NCBI GenBank assembly: GCA_002898935.1
Contig: BEII01000046.1
Span: forward strand, 1 to 8,529
Direction of reading: 5' to 3'
DNA from: a bacterium HR32
GTDB taxonomy: Bacteria > Sysuimicrobiota > Sysuimicrobiia > Sysuimicrobiales > Sysuimicrobiaceae
Length of the DNA: 8,529 nt
Below are positions 5,712 to 8,529 of the stretch, piece by piece (the stretch's first letter is position 1; each line of letters begins with the position of its first letter). The notes under the pieces were generated by a model. It was not told the origin of the DNA and made no database searches. It was given only the letters and a program-made list of their open reading frames with translations. The position numbers and the translations under genes are program-made.

Positions 5712-6902
5712 CTACCTCCGACGCACCGTCACCGACACCTCCGCGGGGTCCAGCCAGGCCACCACCACGCCCTCCGGGACTTCCAGGCGCACCGGCAGCC
5801 TCAAAGACCCCGTCTCCTGGCCCGTGAGGGTCACGTACGCCTCCACCTGGTCCGCGCGCAGCCGTTCCACCGCCTCCTTCGGCCCCACCACGGCCACTCG
5901 CACCGCAGAGGGTTGCAGTGCCACCTCCACGGCAGGGCTAGCGCCCCGAAGGCGGACCACCACCGCAAACTCCCGGGAGACAGGGGTTGGCAGTACCGCC
6001 ACGCGCACGGACACCGTGGACCCCTCGTCCGCCCGGACCCGGGGGGGTAGGCGGAGCCGGACCCTGCGCCTTACCTCGCCCTCCACAGCGCTCACGTCCA
6101 CAGGCTCGGTGAGCACGACGGACAGGTTCACCACCAGATCCTGGGGGCCCCGTACCGTCACCACCGACGGCGCGGCCTCCACCAGCGCCACCGACAGGCC
6201 AGGCGGAGGCTGGCCGGTGACCGTAGGCACCACCGGCACCGTCCGCGTCAAGGTGCCTTCACCCACCGGGACCGTGACCTGTACGTTCTGCGGCTGCACC
6301 GCAAGGCCCGCTAGCTCCGCGCCGCTCGCGTCCACCACCCTTACCCGCAAGCTCTGGGTCAGAGAGGCACGTAACCCGCTCACGTCCACCGCTACCCACG
6401 CCCGCTGCACCTGCTGGACGAGGGAGCGCGGGCCCTGGACCGCCACGCGGCCTGGCTGCACCGAGGGCTGTCCCACGACCACCCCGGGCAGCGGGCTGCC
6501 CTGGAGGTCCACCTCCACCGGCACCTGACGGCGCGCCACCGCGTCGACCGACACCACGACCTCGTCCGGCTCCAGGGAGACGACCTGGACTCCAGGAGCG
6601 GGGATCTGCGCCCGCACCGGCACCCGGTACTCCCCGGGCTCGGTGACCTCGCTGAGGTCCACGTACGCCTCCAGGGAGTTCGTGCCGAGCTCTACCATGG
6701 CCGACCTGGGTCCGCGCACCCTGGCCTCCACCCGCGAGGGCAGCCGCAGCACCTGCAGGCCGGCGGGAAGGCCCCTTGCGCGCAGCTCTGCGGAGACGGT
6801 GCGTTCGACCTGCGGGTTGCGGTCCGCGCCCACCATGTACCAGAGGGCCACGGCCACCGCCAGGGACAGGACCCGGTACAGGTTTCGCTCACGGGTCCGC
6901 AC
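5712..6902 (-). CDS. cdaR: CdaR/YbbR-repeat regulator of the diadenylate cyclase
   Basis: A 396-residue membrane-anchored protein. NLYRVLSLAVAVALWYMV (residues 7-24) forms a single N-terminal membrane helix, and the rest should lie outside the membrane. Four YbbR repeats are marked by recurring V-x-GP motifs at RVRGP (61-65), VAVQGP (153-158), VTVRGP (248-253) and VAVVGP (336-341). In Bacillus and Listeria, CdaR binds CdaA and tunes c-di-AMP synthesis. The GTG at 6902 is preceded by AGGGGG (6914-6909) and lies 10 nt after the cdaA stop. The extracellular part is rich in Val, Arg and Pro with few Lys, as expected at this GC content. Confidence 0.93.
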   Translation of the reverse strand: MRTRERNLYRVLSLAVAVALWYMVGADRNPQVERTVSAELRARGLPAGLQVLRLPSRVEARVRGPRSAMVELGTNSLEAYVDLSEVTEPGEYRVPVRAQIPAPGVQVVSLEPDEVVVSVDAVARRQVPVEVDLQGSPLPGVVVGQPSVQPGRVAVQGPRSLVQQVQRAWVAVDVSGLRASLTQSLRVRVVDASGAELAGLAVQPQNVQVTVPVGEGTLTRTVPVVPTVTGQPPPGLSVALVEAAPSVVTVRGPQDLVVNLSVVLTEPVDVSAVEGEVRRRVRLRLPPRVRADEGSTVSVRVAVLPTPVSREFAVVVRLRGASPAVEVALQPSAVRVAVVGPKEAVERLRADQVEAYVTLTGQETGSLRLPVRLEVPEGVVVAWLDPAEVSVTVRRR

Positions 6903-6912
6903 CCCGCACCCC

Positions 6913-7716
6913 CTATGCCCCGCGCCGCCACGGCCACGGCGTGGCGGTGCGCGCAGGGGTCGGGGCGAACAGCCGGAGTAGTTCTGCCCGAAGCTCCTCC
7001 TCGCTCAGCCCGCGGCTTAGGGTCCCGTCCCGGGCCAGGGACACCGTCCCCGTCTCTTCCGACACCGCCACGGCCACCGCGTCCGTCCCCTCCGTGATCC
7101 CCACCGCGGCGCGGTGTCGGGTCCCCAGGGCGCGGCTCAACAGGGGGCTCTCGCTCAGGGGAAGGACACAGCCTGCGGCGAGCACGCGGTTGCCGCGCAC
7201 GATGACCGCCCCGTCGTGCAGGGGGGTGTTCGGGTGGAAGATGTTCAGCAGCAGCGGCACGCTGAGCAGAGCGTCCAGCCGGACCCCCGTCTCCGCGAAG
7301 TCCCCCAGGCCCGTCCGCCGCTCGAGCACCACCAGGCCGCCGTGCCGGCGCTCCGCCAGGACGCGGGCGGCCCGGGCCACGTCATGCGCCAGGCGCAACG
7401 CCACCTCCCGATCCAGAGGACCGCCAGACCACAGGAACCGGCCCCGGCCGATCTGCTCGAGGATCCGCCGAAGCTCCGGCTGGAACAGGACGAGCAGGGC
7501 CACCGGGATGATGGCCCCCAGGTAGCCGAGGATGGCCCGCAGCGTGTGCAGGCCGAGCGCCGTGGCCGCCGCGTACGCTACGAACAGGACCGCCATCCCC
7601 TGCACCAGCTGGACCGCCCGGGTGCCCCGGATCAGCATCATCAGCTGGTAGACCATGAACGCCACGATGGCGATGTCCACCAGGTCGTTGGGCCGGACGG
7701 CTACGGGCAGCGACAT
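6913..7716 (-). CDS. cdaA: Diadenylate cyclase (c-di-AMP synthase), CdaA type
   Basis: CdaA joins two ATP into cyclic di-AMP, the messenger that controls potassium and osmolyte uptake and cell-wall balance. The 267-residue product has three N-terminal membrane helices (about 11-29, 33-55 and 60-78) and then the DAC domain. The two catalytic motifs are intact: DGA at 168-170 in TPLHDGAVIV, and RHR at 200-202 in GTRHRAAVGITE. NIFHPNTPLHDG and LPLSES are typical of the family. The ATG at 7716 is chosen because the protein then begins just before helix 1 at the usual CdaA length; the same frame stays open to 8370, but that extension overlaps argF. A GGGAG site lies about 13 nt upstream, rather far. 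The gene begins 20 nt after argF and is followed by cdaR and glmM. Confidence 0.96.
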   Translation of the reverse strand: MSLPVAVRPNDLVDIAIVAFMVYQLMMLIRGTRAVQLVQGMAVLFVAYAAATALGLHTLRAILGYLGAIIPVALLVLFQPELRRILEQIGRGRFLWSGGPLDREVALRLAHDVARAARVLAERRHGGLVVLERRTGLGDFAETGVRLDALLSVPLLLNIFHPNTPLHDGAVIVRGNRVLAAGCVLPLSESPLLSRALGTRHRAAVGITEGTDAVAVAVSEETGTVSLARDGTLSRGLSEEELRAELLRLFAPTPARTATPWPWRRGA

Positions 7717-7736
7717 CGGCTCACTGGATCTCCCTC

Positions 7737-8529
7737 TTACAGAACGAGGGCCAACAACGCCTTTTGCACGTGCAGCCGGTTCTCCGCCTGGTCGAGGACC
7801 ACGGACTGGGGGCCGTCCAGCACGTCGTCGGTGATCTCCTCCCCCCGGTGGGCAGGCAGGCAGTGGAGGACCACCGCCGCGGGGTCGGCCAGGGCCAAAA
7901 GTGCAGCGTTCACCTGGTAGGGACGGAACCGGGAAGCCCGCTGCTCCCGCTCGGACTCCTGGCCCATGCTGGTCCAAACGTCGGTGTAGACCGCGTGCGC
8001 GCCCGCCACCGCGGCGCGGGGGTCGGTGCCGACCTGCACCGCCGCCCCGGAGCGTGCCGCGGCTTGCCGGGCCGCCTCGATGACCGCGGCGTCCGGGCTG
8101 TAGCCCGGCGGGGTGGCCACATGCACCGAAAGCCCGACCTTGGCCGCGGCCAGCAGGAAGGAGTGGCACACGTTGTTCCCATCCCCCACCCACGCCACCC
8201 TCCGGCCCTGAAACCCACCCAGCTTCTCCTCCAGAGTGAGCAGGTCGGCGAGCGCCTGGCACGGGTGCTCCCGGTCCGACAGCGCGTTCACCACGGGGAC
8301 CGGAGAAGCGTCCGCCATCTCCTGGAGGGTCCCGTGCCGGTAGACGCGCGCCACAACCCCGTCCACCCACCGGCTGAGGTTTCGCGCCACGTCCGCGGCG
8401 GTCTCCCGGACGCCGAGCTGGACGTCCTGGGGGGCCAGGTACACCGCATACCCGCCGAGCTCGCGCACGCCCACCTCGAAGGTGACCCGGGTCCGCAACG
8501 AAGGTTTTTCAAACAGCAGGGCCACCGAC
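7737..8529 (-). CDS. argF: Ornithine carbamoyltransferase, 5' end beyond the window
   Basis: OTC makes citrulline from ornithine and carbamoyl phosphate in arginine synthesis. About 263 C-terminal codons are visible; the family is about 300-320 residues, so roughly 45-50 N-terminal residues are missing. Counting from the Val codon at 8525, FEKPSLRTR (5-13) is the carbamoyl-phosphate loop, with Leu in place of the commoner Thr of STRTR, a known variant. HPCQ is at 87-90, WVGDGNNVCHS at 112-122, the ornithine-binding DVWTSMGQE loop at 182-190, and HCLPAHRGEE with the catalytic Cys at 221-230. The gene ends LALVL with TAA, 20 nt before cdaA. An arginine gene directly ahead of the c-di-AMP cluster is unusual and may only reflect read-through from an arg operon. 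The catabolic form (arcB) cannot be formally excluded, but nothing here suggests an arc operon. Confidence 0.95.
   Translation of the reverse strand, partial: SVALLFEKPSLRTRVTFEVGVRELGGYAVYLAPQDVQLGVRETAADVARNLSRWVDGVVARVYRHGTLQEMADASPVPVVNALSDREHPCQALADLLTLEEKLGGFQGRRVAWVGDGNNVCHSFLLAAAKVGLSVHVATPPGYSPDAAVIEAARQAAARSGAAVQVGTDPRAAVAGAHAVYTDVWTSMGQESEREQRASRFRPYQVNAALLALADPAAVVLHCLPAHRGEEITDDVLDGPQSVVLDQAENRLHVQKALLALVL

Noticed and set aside
6913..8370. 485-codon open frame as one long CdaA protein
   Set aside because: The first 218 codons overlap argF in another frame and show no domain. The CdaA family starts at the ATG at 7716, just before the first membrane helix.
1..8529. Mobile element, phage or defence system
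   Set aside because: No transposase, integrase, terminal repeats or target duplications are seen. All genes are housekeeping and similar in composition.

Overview
The window is very GC-rich with dense minus-strand coding. All nine genes, and the one RNA element I can recognise, read on the minus strand, so gene order runs from high to low coordinates. GTG and TTG starts are common. Three features together point to a high-GC, probably thermophilic bacterium: cdaA-cdaR-glmM (a Gram-positive-type cluster), a glmS ribozyme, and an archaeal/thermophile-type fructose-1,6-bisphosphate aldolase/phosphatase. A deep-branching Bacillota lineage or a neighbouring terrabacterial phylum would fit. This placement is inference; there is no rRNA or other phylogenetic marker here.

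Layout in transcription order. Block 1 (8529 to 4047): the end of argF (ornithine carbamoyltransferase, cut by the window edge), cdaA (diadenylate cyclase), cdaR (YbbR-repeat regulator), glmM (phosphoglucosamine mutase) and a small VanZ-like membrane protein. Gaps are 20, 10 and 2 nt, and the last two genes overlap by 11 nt, so this looks like one operon. Block 2 is a non-coding interval (4046 to 3531). It holds three inverted repeats behind the vanZ-like gene, a candidate promoter, a full-length glmS-type ribozyme with its predicted cleavage site between 3860 and 3859, and a leader of about 150 nt. Block 3 (3530 to 1): fbp (bifunctional FBP aldolase/phosphatase), glmS (glucosamine-6-phosphate synthase), a small Trm112-like zinc protein, and acpS (holo-ACP synthase, cut by the window edge).

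The main result is that the glmS ribozyme sits in front of fbp, with fbp between it and glmS. GlcN6P-triggered cleavage would therefore hit a message encoding both the enzyme that makes fructose-6-phosphate from triose phosphates (Fbp) and the enzyme that consumes it (GlmS). This would be feedback control of a two-step route from gluconeogenesis into amino sugars. The other block carries the next step (GlmM) with the c-di-AMP module. The window therefore covers DHAP/GAP to F6P to GlcN6P to GlcN1P, with two nucleotide- or RNA-based control devices attached to cell-wall precursor supply.

Everything except the ribozyme context is standard housekeeping. The remaining open reading frames are GC-driven shadows.
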